A stretch of DNA of 64,000 nt from Methanoprimaticola sp047501175. Its GTDB lineage: Archaea > Thermoplasmatota > Thermoplasmata > Methanomassiliicoccales > Methanomethylophilaceae. Below the pieces are notes generated by a model. The model searched no databases. It had not been told where the DNA came from and was given only the letters and a program-made list of their open reading frames with translations. The DNA lies in contig NZ_JBEQWH010000001.1 of assembly GCF_047501175.1 (NCBI RefSeq), forward strand, positions 62,001-126,000, in the 5' to 3' direction. A program made the position numbers and the translations under genes. Shown here in pieces: positions 25,923-33,906 of the stretch (position 1 is the first letter of the stretch; each line of letters starts with the position of its first letter).

Positions 25923-26264
25923 TCAGACCGTCGTCCCCTTGGCAAAAACCCTGTCCGTGATGCAGGAGGGTCTCCTGCGTGCGACGATCGAGTAGAGGTC
26001 GCCGTCCATGAAGACCTCGTGTCCAGGAAGGCCCATGGACAGCATGCGGATGCCCTCCATGACCTGCGACAGCGTGAGGTCGCATGTGCGGATGTCGATC
26101 AACACCGTGTCGGCGGACCCGGAGGAGCGTGCCCTGCGGATGCCGTCACGAACTATGCCGGTCGGAACGGATCCCCTCGGAACCTTCGCTCCGGATCCCG
26201 ATCTGTCGTGTACGGTGACTGTGGCTACAGATCTTCCGTAACAGCTGACATCAATGTTCTCCAA
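25923..26264 (-). CDS. Hypothetical protein
   Basis: A 113-residue frame with natural-looking composition (TVLIDIRTCDLTLSQVMEGIRMLSMG, GHEVFMDGDLYSIVARRR). I do not recognise a family. The only available start is a TTG at 26264, 18 bp beyond the 3' end of the tRNA-Leu gene on the same strand, so it could be read through from the tRNA promoter. The coding status is uncertain. Confidence 0.5.
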   Translation of the reverse strand: MENIDVSCYGRSVATVTVHDRSGSGAKVPRGSVPTGIVRDGIRRARSSGSADTVLIDIRTCDLTLSQVMEGIRMLSMGLPGHEVFMDGDLYSIVARRRPSCITDRVFAKGTTV

Positions 26265-26281
26265 CTCAGAAAATGAAGTGG

Positions 26282-26365
26282 TGCAAGGGACGAGATTTGA
26301 ACTCGCGGACCACTAAGGACTAGCCCCTCAAGCTAGCGTCGTTGGCCAGGCTTGACTACCCTTGC
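26282..26365 (-). tRNA. tRNA-Leu (anticodon GAG)
   Basis: 84 nt. The 7-bp acceptor stem is GCAAGGG/CCCTTGC, and the D-loop contains AAGCCTGG. The anticodon stem CTAGC/GCTAG encloses loop TTGAGGG, so the anticodon is GAG. A long class II variable arm (CCTTAGTGGTCC) and T-arm GCGAG-TTCAAAT-CTCGT follow. CCA is not encoded. TATA-like sequence (tttataatac, 26391-26400) lies about 30 bp upstream on the minus strand. It decodes CUC and CUU. Confidence 0.95.
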
Positions 26366-26405
26366 AGTAAGGCTGGGGATGGGACCCCTGTTTATAATAC
26401 TTTCG

Positions 26406-27449
26406 TCACTTCTGCCAGTATTCCCTTCCGGCACGGCCCATTGCCAGCACGTTCTCGTACGGACTGGAGATGGGCGTCTCGCATCCGGGAGCTAGAATCA
26501 ATCCGCCCTCCTGCCCTGCGGCCTCGATGATCTCATACGACTTCGAGGTCACCATATCGGGAGTTCCGGACATGATCAGCTTGACCGGGTCCACGTTGCC
26601 CATGAGGGCGAGGTCCTTCCCAGCCGCGGCCCTGGCCTTGGCCGGATCGACCGCATGGTCGAAGCTCAGGCAGTCCGCGCCGGTCCCCTTCAGGTGAACG
26701 AGCGTGTCCAGGGTGTTGCCGCATATGTGGACGAAGTTGGGGACATCGAACCTGCCCTTCACATCATCGATGACCCTCTTGATGGGGTTCATGGAGTACT
26801 CCACGAACATGTCTGGCGAGATAAGGTCCTCCGAGGACGTGGGGTCCGCCATCCACATGAGGGACGCCCCGCTCTCGATCATCGCCAGTTCCATGGCGGA
26901 CACGAGCTCGGCGGACTTGTCGACCAGCTTCTTCACGAGGTCCGGGTCCACAAGAGTGGCGAACATCATGTTCTCCGCCCCCATGAAGTACCCCGCGGTG
27001 GTGATCGGTCCCCAGGAGAGACCGCAGATGTGCAGGTCCTCGGGGAGTATGTCCGCGGTGATGGCCAGGGCCTCCCTGACCTTCGTGAACCCGGGGCATT
27101 CGCTGGCGTTGTCCGGGTCGAACACGTGCAGCTTGTCGACATCCTCCGGGGTCTCGACTATGTGCCCGGGGACGCTGCCGTAGTCGTCCTCCGGGAACTT
27201 CACGTTCATGCCCATGTCCTGCAGGGGTATCTGCGAGTCCAGGACGGGTTTCACGAAGTCCGACTCGGTCTTCAGAGAATAGTCGACGGCGACCTTCGCC
27301 GATATTGCGGGGTCCCAGCGCGCCTTGTCGACGGTCACCCCGGCATAGCGGGCGGCGGTGACCACGGCGAAGTTGTTGACGGGAGTCCTCCCGCAGGAAT
27401 CGAATTCCAGGGCGGCCTGGACGGCCTCCCTGTGCCCAGCGTTCTTCAT
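26406..27449 (-). CDS. Methylcobamide:coenzyme M methyltransferase (MtaA/MtbA family)
   Basis: 347 residues of the uroporphyrinogen-decarboxylase-like family. The zinc site of methyltransferases is present as HIC (VHICGN, about residue 245) and a distal Cys in APGCETP, the H-x-C-xn-C pattern. It moves the methyl group from a methylated corrinoid protein to coenzyme M, giving methyl-CoM for methanogenesis. Whether it serves methanol (MtaA) or methylamines (MtbA) cannot be decided here, since no corrinoid protein is adjacent. TATA-like ggtttaac lies about 25 bp before the ATG. Confidence 0.9.
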   Translation of the reverse strand: MKNAGHREAVQAALEFDSCGRTPVNNFAVVTAARYAGVTVDKARWDPAISAKVAVDYSLKTESDFVKPVLDSQIPLQDMGMNVKFPEDDYGSVPGHIVETPEDVDKLHVFDPDNASECPGFTKVREALAITADILPEDLHICGLSWGPITTAGYFMGAENMMFATLVDPDLVKKLVDKSAELVSAMELAMIESGASLMWMADPTSSEDLISPDMFVEYSMNPIKRVIDDVKGRFDVPNFVHICGNTLDTLVHLKGTGADCLSFDHAVDPAKARAAAGKDLALMGNVDPVKLIMSGTPDMVTSKSYEIIEAAGQEGGLILAPGCETPISSPYENVLAMGRAGREYWQK

Positions 27450-27487
27450 GCATGATGCTAACGCCTGGTGACAGTTAAACCGTTTGT

Positions 27488-28456
27488 TCAGAAGCGGGAT
27501 GTCACGGAGTCCACGAACTCCTCGAGCGTCAGGGGGCCGCCCATGTCGGTCGGCCTCTCGCCCGCGGCGACCGTCCCCTTGAGGGCCTTTATCACCCTCT
27601 CTGACTCGTCGCGGAACCCGAGGTCCGCAAGGGCGACGGATGCCGCGGTTATCGCGGACACCGAGTTGACGTCCAGGCTGTCCATGCTGCCCGGCATGAT
27701 GAACGACTGGTCAGACCCGACCAGCTTCGTCGGCGACAGGGCATCCCCTCCCGTGATGCCGGCGGCGACGCTCTCGGCGATCATCGCATAGAGGTCGGCG
27801 ACTATCACGAACTGCTGCCTCTCCGGGTCCGATATCGTCTCGGAGATCCAGTCGAGGATGTTCATGTGACCTGTTTTCCTATCCGCGGATTGGAACAGAA
27901 CATCGAACGAGTCGTAGAACATCCTGCTGGACTCCCTGAAGAGGTCGTCGCGGGCGATGCTCATCGCGGATGTCTTCCCGCTCATCTCGAAGTCCGCGAG
28001 GGCCGCGTTCATGGTCCTGGCGTAGAACTCGGTGCGGATGTACTTTGATATGGTCATGCCGTCCACGTCGGGGGTCTCGACGATGTCGGCCTGGGGATTC
28101 ATGATGCTTCCCCAGACCGTGATCTCCGCACCGGGGCGACCGAGGTCCCCCGAGAGTGTCCTGAACGTCCTGGAACGGGCGTACAGGTTCATCTGCGACA
28201 GCAGGCCGCGCAGCGGATTGCGGACGCCGTCGTCCCCGTCCAGCGCCGCGGTCGGTCCGGATATGATGACTGGGCTCCTCGTGACCAGGTCGAGCGTCTC
28301 GAACGGCAGGGACTCGCCGCACTTCTCGTATGCGGACATCCCGATGTCGCCGTACGTCACCTCGACCCGGTCGGTGATGCTGCAGATCACCGTGTCCGCG
28401 GCCGCGATCGCCTCGGGGCCCTGCCCGTCACCGGGCAGGAGCAGGACGCTAGGCAT
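27488..28456 (-). CDS. Isocitrate/isopropylmalate dehydrogenase-family protein, degenerate
   Basis: 322 residues. The fold is suggested by LLPGDGQGPEA at the N terminus, SGPTAALDGDDGVRNPLRGL and NLYARSRTF (normally NxLRxxLDLYANxRP), and DLYAMIAESVAAGITGG in place of the usual D-x-x-x-D region. The catalytic Lys/Tyr and the HGSAPDIAGK cofactor segment are not recognisable, so it is unlikely to be a standard dehydrogenase. It directly follows the deoxyhypusine synthase gene with no spacer and is co-transcribed with it. Its function is unknown. Confidence 0.65.
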   Translation of the reverse strand: MPSVLLLPGDGQGPEAIAAADTVICSITDRVEVTYGDIGMSAYEKCGESLPFETLDLVTRSPVIISGPTAALDGDDGVRNPLRGLLSQMNLYARSRTFRTLSGDLGRPGAEITVWGSIMNPQADIVETPDVDGMTISKYIRTEFYARTMNAALADFEMSGKTSAMSIARDDLFRESSRMFYDSFDVLFQSADRKTGHMNILDWISETISDPERQQFVIVADLYAMIAESVAAGITGGDALSPTKLVGSDQSFIMPGSMDSLDVNSVSAITAASVALADLGFRDESERVIKALKGTVAAGERPTDMGGPLTLEEFVDSVTSRF

Positions 28457-29404
28457 TCAGAGCAGCCTCTCGCAGAGGCCGGCATAGATGATCGGCAGGG
28501 TGATGGTCGCATCGCCCTCCACGGTCATCTTCTTCGCGTCCTCCTTGACCTTCCCCCAGGAGACCGCTTCCCTGATGCGTGCACCGGAGAGGGACCCGTC
28601 GTACTCCTCGGCGGTGGTCAGGTAGATGCAGTAGTCGAGTCCGCCGCGGAACTGGTTCCACCAGATGACATGGTGCTTGGAGATCCCGCCCCCGATGATG
28701 ATGGCGCCGGTGTACTCGGCCTCGTTGGTCATCTCGGACAGCATCTGCTCGTCACCGAACAGGTCGATCCTGAGCTTCCTGTGGGTCTGGTAGTACATCC
28801 ACAGCTGGCATCCGAAGGACCCGTCGGTGATGCCGGGGACGACGATGGGGACGTTGTTCTTGTGGCACTGGTACAGGAGGGAGTCCTCGTTGTCGAGACG
28901 CGCTCCGACCTCGTCGATGATCTTGTGGGTGGGCAGGGAGTCGGTCTCGGCGAAGATCTCGTCGAACATGGGGAGGAGCTCGTCCTCGAGGACGATCCCG
29001 TAGCACTCGTCGGGAACGAGGACGTTGCCGAGCCTGCTGATCTCGTACTCGTCCCTGAGCATGGCGTCGTCCATCATGAAGTCGCCCTTGTAGTAGGCGG
29101 CGAACGTCCTGGACAGGTCGTGGTCGAGGGTCCCGCAAGTGGTGATGATGAGGTCCACCATGTGGTTCTTCACGAGGTCCACGATGACCCCGCGGGTCCC
29201 GGTGGCCATGATGCATGCGGGGAACGAGAGGATCCTGAGGCAGTCCTTCTTGGAGACCATGGCCTCTGCGATGTCCGTGGCGTCCGCCAGCTTCTGGGCG
29301 GTGAATCCCCCGGCGCGTCCCATGGCGCGTATCAGCTCATCGACGGTCATTCCTTTCTTTGCCTTGATGTCCTGAACGGGAATAAGTTCGAGCTTCTCAG
29401 ACAT
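28457..29404 (-). CDS. dys: Deoxyhypusine synthase
   Basis: 315 residues from MSEKLELIP. It transfers the aminobutyl group of spermidine to a lysine of initiation factor aIF5A using NAD. Motifs are TCGTLDHDL and VPGITDGSFG, with the active-site lysine in EAVSWGKVKE (about Lys285). An in-frame start at 29473 is rejected because the TATA-like cttattattg lies inside that extension, near 29440-29450. Confidence 0.94.
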   Translation of the reverse strand: MSEKLELIPVQDIKAKKGMTVDELIRAMGRAGGFTAQKLADATDIAEAMVSKKDCLRILSFPACIMATGTRGVIVDLVKNHMVDLIITTCGTLDHDLSRTFAAYYKGDFMMDDAMLRDEYEISRLGNVLVPDECYGIVLEDELLPMFDEIFAETDSLPTHKIIDEVGARLDNEDSLLYQCHKNNVPIVVPGITDGSFGCQLWMYYQTHRKLRIDLFGDEQMLSEMTNEAEYTGAIIIGGGISKHHVIWWNQFRGGLDYCIYLTTAEEYDGSLSGARIREAVSWGKVKEDAKKMTVEGDATITLPIIYAGLCERLL

Positions 29405-29469
29405 TTTCAACTCACTGAATCGTCGGCTAGTTGCATCACCAATAATAAGGTGTCGCGTGACCGGACGTG

Positions 29470-30042
29470 TCAAGGCTGCGGGTGCTGTTTTTCCACGAGA
29501 CCCAGGACGAGAGCGAGCGTCTCCTCCCTAGTCCCGTTGCCGGAGATGACGGATATGCCGTCGGACGAGAGCATGGAATCCCTGGTCCTGACCATGGACC
29601 CCAGGTTCTCGAACATCTCCTCGGAGAGGCCTCTGGCACTGACTCTTTCCAACGCGGTCTCCGGTTCCACGTCGATCATGATGTCGACGTCGGGCCTGGG
29701 CATGATCGCCCTGAACGCCGAGTGGACCGTCACGCCGCACCTCCCCTCGAGGAACAGGCATGACAGATGGTACCTGACGGCTATGACATCGGTGCCCTCC
29801 CTGCGTGCACGGCGCACGCGGCGTGCGGTGCCGAGCATGTCCGTGAAGAGGAATCCCGCGGACAGTGCCAAGGCTACGCTTCCGCGTCTCAGGAGCATCC
29901 CCTTGCAGCGTCTCCCGAAGAAGCCGTCGCTCGGATGCTCCCGTACCTCCACGGACCTCCCCTGCGAGCGCAGATGGTCCGCCAACGATGCCGCCACGGA
30001 GGACTTGCCGCACCCGTCCAGGCCGTCTAGGGCGATGAACAT
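29470..30042 (-). CDS. tmk: Thymidylate kinase-like protein
   Basis: 190 residues from MFIALDGLDG, where the ATG is about 25 bp from the TATA box at 30065-30070. P-loop GLDGCGKSS, a DRx-equivalent region (VRYHLSCLF) and a lid region follow. It should phosphorylate dTMP to dTDP. The DRY/DRH signature is altered (RYHLS), so substrate range may differ. It is divergent from the MetV-like gene. Confidence 0.82.
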   Translation of the reverse strand: MFIALDGLDGCGKSSVAASLADHLRSQGRSVEVREHPSDGFFGRRCKGMLLRRGSVALALSAGFLFTDMLGTARRVRRARREGTDVIAVRYHLSCLFLEGRCGVTVHSAFRAIMPRPDVDIMIDVEPETALERVSARGLSEEMFENLGSMVRTRDSMLSSDGISVISGNGTREETLALVLGLVEKQHPQP

Positions 30043-30064
30043 GCCGAACAATCCCATAGCCAGC

Positions 30065-30070
30065 TTATAA
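30065..30070. promoter_or_regulatory. Palindromic TATA box serving divergent genes
   Basis: TTATAA at 30065-30070 is about 25 bp from the tmk ATG (30042, minus) and about 25 bp from the ATG at 30093 (plus). Both messages would be leaderless. This position decides both start choices over the longer alternatives at 30057 and 30072. Confidence 0.5.
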
Positions 30071-30092
30071 CATGAACGGCCTTCCCCGCATC

Positions 30093-30554
30093 ATGATCGT
30101 GATGGCCCGCGACCGGGAGTACGACGACCTGCTGACTGATGTGAGGGGTCGCAGGGTCCTGCTGTGGACATGCAACACCTGTGTCCGCTTCTGCGGGGGA
30201 CTCGGGGGGAAGGACGCGGCATCCGCCCTCGCGGAGCGCCTGGTCGGCGACGGCGTGGATGTCCTGGGGGTGGAGTCGTCGTCCGCATGCTGCTTCATGC
30301 GCAACGCCAGGAGGATGGCCGGGTCCTCCGGGGGATGCGACCTCATCCTCGCCCTGTGCTGCGACATGGGTGCCAGGAACGCCTCGGAGTCCACGGGGAA
30401 GGAGGTCCTCAACCCGATCGTCACGTTCGGTCCCGGATACCTCGACGACGATGGGGAGCCGAGGGTGGCCTCCGTGGTCTGCGGCCGCCCGATGGTGGAC
30501 GAGTCACTGTCCGATGTTATAGCCAGGAGCGGTTGTCACGACGGACCGTTCTAA
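30093..30554 (+). CDS. MetV-like cysteine-rich protein
   Basis: 153 residues. The pattern WTCNTCVRFCGGLGG, then ACCFMRNARR, then LALCCDMGARNASESTGK with a closing GPGYL resembles the C-terminal/MetV-type domain that partners 5,10-methylene-tetrahydrofolate reductase in acetogens and methanogens. No MetF-like gene is adjacent. The cysteines suggest Fe-S or zinc binding. The family call is from pattern, so moderate confidence. An upstream in-frame start at 30072 is too close to the TATA box. Confidence 0.6.
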   Translation: MIVMARDREYDDLLTDVRGRRVLLWTCNTCVRFCGGLGGKDAASALAERLVGDGVDVLGVESSSACCFMRNARRMAGSSGGCDLILALCCDMGARNASESTGKEVLNPIVTFGPGYLDDDGEPRVASVVCGRPMVDESLSDVIARSGCHDGPF

Positions 30555-30637
30555 AGGGAAAGCGCGCGCTAATATAGGGAGCCGATTAGGCTTATATATG
30601 AGTCTGTGTTAGTCCGCATTATTCGAGAGGACCTGCT

Positions 30638-31237
30638 ATGTACATGATAAACGAGGTCGAGAAGGTCATCCGCATCCCCCCGTCCGAACTTGGGGACGAC
30701 ACCGAGAAGGCTGTCAACAGTCTCACTTGGGAAACCTACGAGGGCCGTCTCGCCGAGGGGGACAAGAACTTCACACTGCTGATCAAGAACGTCAGGGCAG
30801 AGGGTCCCGGACGCATCGTCCACGGTGACGGTGCCGTCTACCAGACCGTGAAGTTCGAGCAGGTGGTCTTCAAGCCCAGGGACAACGAGGTCGTGGACGG
30901 CGTCGTCGTCGAGATCCTCAAATTCGGAGCGTTCGTCAGATTCGGACCTCTCGACGGTCTGCTTCACGTCAGCCAGATCATGGACGACCGCGTCGACATC
31001 GACGAGGTCAACCAGAGGCTGGTCGGAAAGGAGACCGGTAGGTTCCTTGCCGTCGGTGACAGGGTCAGGGCGAGGGTCGTCAGCATCGACCTGAACGAGA
31101 AGAACCCTCAGGACAGCAAGATCGGACTGACCATGCGCCAGCCCGGGCTCGGGAAGCTCGAGTGGCTCGAGGAGGACCGCAAGAAGCGTGCTGACAGGGC
31201 GGACGCCCCCAAGGCGGAATCGGCGGGTGATGCCTGA
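30638..31237 (+). CDS. rpo7: DNA-directed RNA polymerase subunit Rpo7 (E')
   Basis: 199 residues. The N-terminal RNP-like domain (INEVEKVIRIPPSELG) is followed by an S1 OB domain (DGVVVEILKFGAFVRFGPLDGLLH). It forms the polymerase stalk with Rpo4, helping open promoters and bind exiting RNA. It heads a tight operon: its stop overlaps the spt4 start. TATA-like gcttatatatg lies at 30590-30600. Confidence 0.96.
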   Translation: MYMINEVEKVIRIPPSELGDDTEKAVNSLTWETYEGRLAEGDKNFTLLIKNVRAEGPGRIVHGDGAVYQTVKFEQVVFKPRDNEVVDGVVVEILKFGAFVRFGPLDGLLHVSQIMDDRVDIDEVNQRLVGKETGRFLAVGDRVRARVVSIDLNEKNPQDSKIGLTMRQPGLGKLEWLEEDRKKRADRADAPKAESAGDA

Positions 31238-31428
31238 TGGCGGGACCCGTGCTGAAGGCCTGCAAGGAGTGCAGCTTCATCAGCGAGGACGACGTATGTC
31301 CCCGCTGCGGAGGTCAGACCTCCAAAGAGTGGCAGGGATTCCTTGCCGTGACCGATTTCGAGAAATCCGAGATCGCAAAGAAGATGGGCATCTCCGCCAA
31401 CGGGAGATATGCCCTCAAGGTACGCTGA
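31237..31428 (+). CDS. spt4: Transcription elongation factor Spt4 (Rpo E'')
   Basis: 63 residues with a CxxC...CxxCG zinc site (KACKECSF, CPRCGG), the normal size of archaeal Spt4. It binds Spt5 and increases processivity. It overlaps the rpo7 stop by one base. Confidence 0.95.
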   Translation: MAGPVLKACKECSFISEDDVCPRCGGQTSKEWQGFLAVTDFEKSEIAKKMGISANGRYALKVR

Positions 31429-31433
31429 GACGG

Positions 31434-31937
31434 ATGTTCGAGAAAGGGTTGGCACTTCCGGAATCCCAGAGGGACGCGTTCAAGGAGTCTCTCGGAGAGG
31501 AGCTGCCTGACTCATGTCTCGACTCCATTGAGGATGAAACCGTTTATCTGACCGTCGGGGACGTCGTGTCCCTGGTGTTCAGGAGGCACGGCGTCCGGCC
31601 GTCGCTGTCGATATACGACGGCTTCACCGAGCGCCGCGAGATGACGGACTTCGCCAGGCTCGTCGAGGACGAGCCCAAGGAGACCGTCGTCAATCCTGCG
31701 GGGACGATCACCGCCGAGATGGCGGATGCGGTCCGCAGGGGCATAGAAGGGGAGACCGGACTGATACGGGTCGAAGGAGAGGAGGATCTGGCGGTTCTGC
31801 CGTGCATGGTCTACGCTCCGGACGACGCCCGCATCGTTTACGGGATGCCCGGAAAATGCATGATGGCGATCGTCGTGGACGACGCCGTTAGGGACAGGGC
31901 GAGGGAGCTTCTGTCCAAGATGGAGGAATTGGAATGA
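31434..31937 (+). CDS. GTP-dependent dephospho-CoA kinase (DUF359)
   Basis: 167 residues from the ATG at 31434, 5 bp after the spt4 stop. DUF359 proteins catalyse the last step of CoA synthesis in archaea with GTP. Motifs: VGDVVSL, SIYDGFTERRE, NPAGTIT, RVEGEEDLAVLP and YGMPGKCM. Location between spt4 and rps24e is the usual archaeal arrangement. A longer in-frame start at 31188 overlaps rpo7 and spt4 and is rejected. Confidence 0.92.
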   Translation: MFEKGLALPESQRDAFKESLGEELPDSCLDSIEDETVYLTVGDVVSLVFRRHGVRPSLSIYDGFTERREMTDFARLVEDEPKETVVNPAGTITAEMADAVRRGIEGETGLIRVEGEEDLAVLPCMVYAPDDARIVYGMPGKCMMAIVVDDAVRDRARELLSKMEELE

Positions 31938-32251
31938 AGATGGAAATCAACGAGAAAAAAGAGAATCCTCTCTGCCAGAGGGTCGAGGTCTACTTCACCA
32001 TCGACCACAACGGAGAGCCCACCCCCGGAAGGAACGCGGTCGCCGAGGAGGTCGCGAAAGCGGTCAAGTCCAAGAGGGACTGCGTCGTCGTCGCTTCCGT
32101 GGAGTCCATGTACGGGATCGGAAAGTCCAAGGGATACGCCAAGGTCTACGACTCCAAAGAGGCGGCTCTCAAGCTGGAGAAGGAGTACCTCCTGAAGAGG
32201 AACGGAATCGAGGCCCCCAAGGCAGAGCCTGAGGCCCCTGCTGAGGAGTGA
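31934..32251 (+). CDS. rps24e: Ribosomal protein S24e
   Basis: 105 residues with the S24e signature MEINEKKENPLCQRVEV and YGIGKSKGYAKVYDS. The acidic Ala/Pro/Glu tail is typical of the lineage. It overlaps the preceding stop by 4 bp. Confidence 0.96.
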   Translation: MKMEINEKKENPLCQRVEVYFTIDHNGEPTPGRNAVAEEVAKAVKSKRDCVVVASVESMYGIGKSKGYAKVYDSKEAALKLEKEYLLKRNGIEAPKAEPEAPAEE

Positions 32252-32256
32252 TTAAG

Positions 32257-32445
32257 ATGGCAGCAAAGAAAGACGCAGCACCCAAGGTCTGCTCCAAGAA
32301 AGACGCTTACAAGGTCGAGGGCGACAAGCTCACCAGGACCAGGCCCGTGTGCCCCAAGTGCGGCCCCGGCGTGTTCATGGCGACCCACAAGGACCGCGTT
32401 TCCTGCGGAAACTGCGGCTACACCGAGTTCACTGACAAGCAGTGA
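32257..32445 (+). CDS. rps27ae: Ribosomal protein S27Ae
   Basis: 62 residues from the ATG at 32257, which has a GGAGTGAT ribosome site; the GTG at 32248 lies too far upstream. A zinc ribbon of CPKC and CGNCG is present, with VFMATHKDR between. Last gene of the operon, followed by a strong hairpin. Confidence 0.95.
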   Translation: MAAKKDAAPKVCSKKDAYKVEGDKLTRTRPVCPKCGPGVFMATHKDRVSCGNCGYTEFTDKQ

Positions 32446-32498
32446 GCCGAGAGAACATCTTCTTCCGCCTCCACCCTCTCAATCGGAGGCACAGGATC

Positions 32499-32521
32499 GC
32501 CGGGGAGAAACCCTCCCCGGC
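32499..32521 (+). terminator. Hairpin ending the rpo7-rps27ae operon
   Basis: Perfect stem GCCGGGGAG/CTCCCCGGC with loop aaacc. It lies 53 bp after the rps27ae stop and just before the tRNA-Arg gene. Confidence 0.55.
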
Positions 32522-32555
32522 AAATCGTTCTCTAAACACCGTACTTCAACTCATT

Positions 32556-32629
32556 GGGCTCGTAGTATAGCTTGGATAGCATGGGGGCCTCCGGAGCCTC
32601 AGACCCGGGTTCGAATCCCGGCGGGCCCG
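32556..32629 (+). tRNA. tRNA-Arg (anticodon CCG)
   Basis: 74 nt. Acceptor GGGCTCG/CGGGCCC (one U-G pair), anticodon stem GGGGC/GCCTC with loop CTCCGGA, so the anticodon is CCG. T-arm CCGGG-TTCGAAT-CCCGG. No CCA encoded. The D-stem is weak, with one mismatch. It reads CGG. Confidence 0.9.
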
Positions 32630-32791
32630 CTTCGATGACCTCCGATCCCGGCAGTCCTGCGTCTCCGACGGATGCTCGTGTCCCGTGCGCCGTTGCCATA
32701 TGGGGCATACCGCGGGAAAGTGGGATGCGGGACCACTGTGCCAGCGGCATATCATTGTATTCATTTTATAGGCAGTTCTCCATTAGCTTCC

Positions 32792-33901
32792 ATGAAGGGA
32801 CGCATCACGCCCAGAGAGGAGCTCCTGGGCCTTCCGAAGACTGTTCACGGAGGACAGGCCTGGAGGATGGAAGGGGTAGAGGACTACAGTCACAATCTGA
32901 ATCCTTTCGGCCCTCCCGGGTGCCTCCCTGAGATTGTCGAGGCGGCCCTTATGGAGGTCGGCCACTACCCCGACGATTCGTGTGCGGAGCTCAAGGATGT
33001 GATCTCCAAGACGTTCAACGTCGAGGAGGAATGTGTCATAGTAGGCGCCGGATCGTCAGATATAATCCGGATGTTCCCCAACACCTTCTTCGAGAGGGGC
33101 GACCGCGTCGTGATACCGTGCCCCAGCTTCGCCGAGTACACGCAGCAGTGCAGGATCGTTGGCGCGAAGGTAGACCCGTTCAGGCTGCTGCCCGAGGAGG
33201 ATTTCCGCATCGACACCGACCGTCTGCTGGAGCAGGCGCAGGGTGCGAAGGCGGTCTACATATGCAATCCGAACAACCCCACCGGGAGGATCGAGCCAAA
33301 GGACAAGCTTGTCAGGATCGTGAGGGAGTGCGAGGCGATGGGCGTCCTCGTGTTCCTGGACGAGACCCTCCTGGAGCTGGTCCCCGGGTTCGTCGACAAC
33401 AGCCTCTCGGGCATGGTGTCCAAGTTCTCCAACCTCGTGGTGACGTCGTCCCTGACCAAGTCCTTCGCGATCCCCGGGATAAGGATAGGCTTCGGGATGG
33501 CCAACCAGGACATAGTTTCGGACATGGACAAGGTCCGCATGACATGGAACGTCGGTCAGATCGAGCAGGCGGTCGCCACCGTCCTGCTCAGGGACTGCAG
33601 CGAGCATGTGGACCATGCGGCGAGCGTCATGGCCGAGGAGTCCGAGATCATGAACGCGTCACTGAAGGCCGTAGGGTTCCCCGCAGGGGACGTGTCCGAC
33701 TCGTTCTTCTACTTCAATTCCATAGAGTCCACCGGCATGGACGCCTCCGAGTTCAAGAAGAGGATGATAACCCGCGGGATATCCGTCAGGGACTGCTCAT
33801 CGTTCGGGCCGGAGTTCTCATCATATGTCAGATACAGTGTGAAGGACAGGGAACGCAACTGTCGCTTCGTCGCCGCCGTCGACTCGGTGCTCAACGGGTG
33901 A
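32792..33901 (+). CDS. cobD: CobD-like threonine-phosphate decarboxylase / HisC-type aminotransferase
   Basis: 369 residues, PLP-dependent fold type I. Motifs: SSDIIRMFPNTF, YICNPNNPTGR, the PLP lysine in SLTKSFAIPG, and IRIGFGMA. The ATG at 32792 is about 25 bp after a TATA-like attttata. It heads a cobamide operon (CbiB, CbiZ, CobS and CobY follow), so it is called CobD, making (R)-1-amino-2-propanol O-phosphate for the nucleotide loop. A histidinol-phosphate aminotransferase remains possible on sequence alone. Confidence 0.8.
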   Translation: MKGRITPREELLGLPKTVHGGQAWRMEGVEDYSHNLNPFGPPGCLPEIVEAALMEVGHYPDDSCAELKDVISKTFNVEEECVIVGAGSSDIIRMFPNTFFERGDRVVIPCPSFAEYTQQCRIVGAKVDPFRLLPEEDFRIDTDRLLEQAQGAKAVYICNPNNPTGRIEPKDKLVRIVRECEAMGVLVFLDETLLELVPGFVDNSLSGMVSKFSNLVVTSSLTKSFAIPGIRIGFGMANQDIVSDMDKVRMTWNVGQIEQAVATVLLRDCSEHVDHAASVMAEESEIMNASLKAVGFPAGDVSDSFFYFNSIESTGMDASEFKKRMITRGISVRDCSSFGPEFSSYVRYSVKDRERNCRFVAAVDSVLNG

Positions 33902-33906
33902 AGCTG

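Noticed and set aside
32672..32791. Longer N terminus for the CobD-like protein
   Set aside because: The TATA-like element lies inside this extension, 25 bp before the ATG at 32792.
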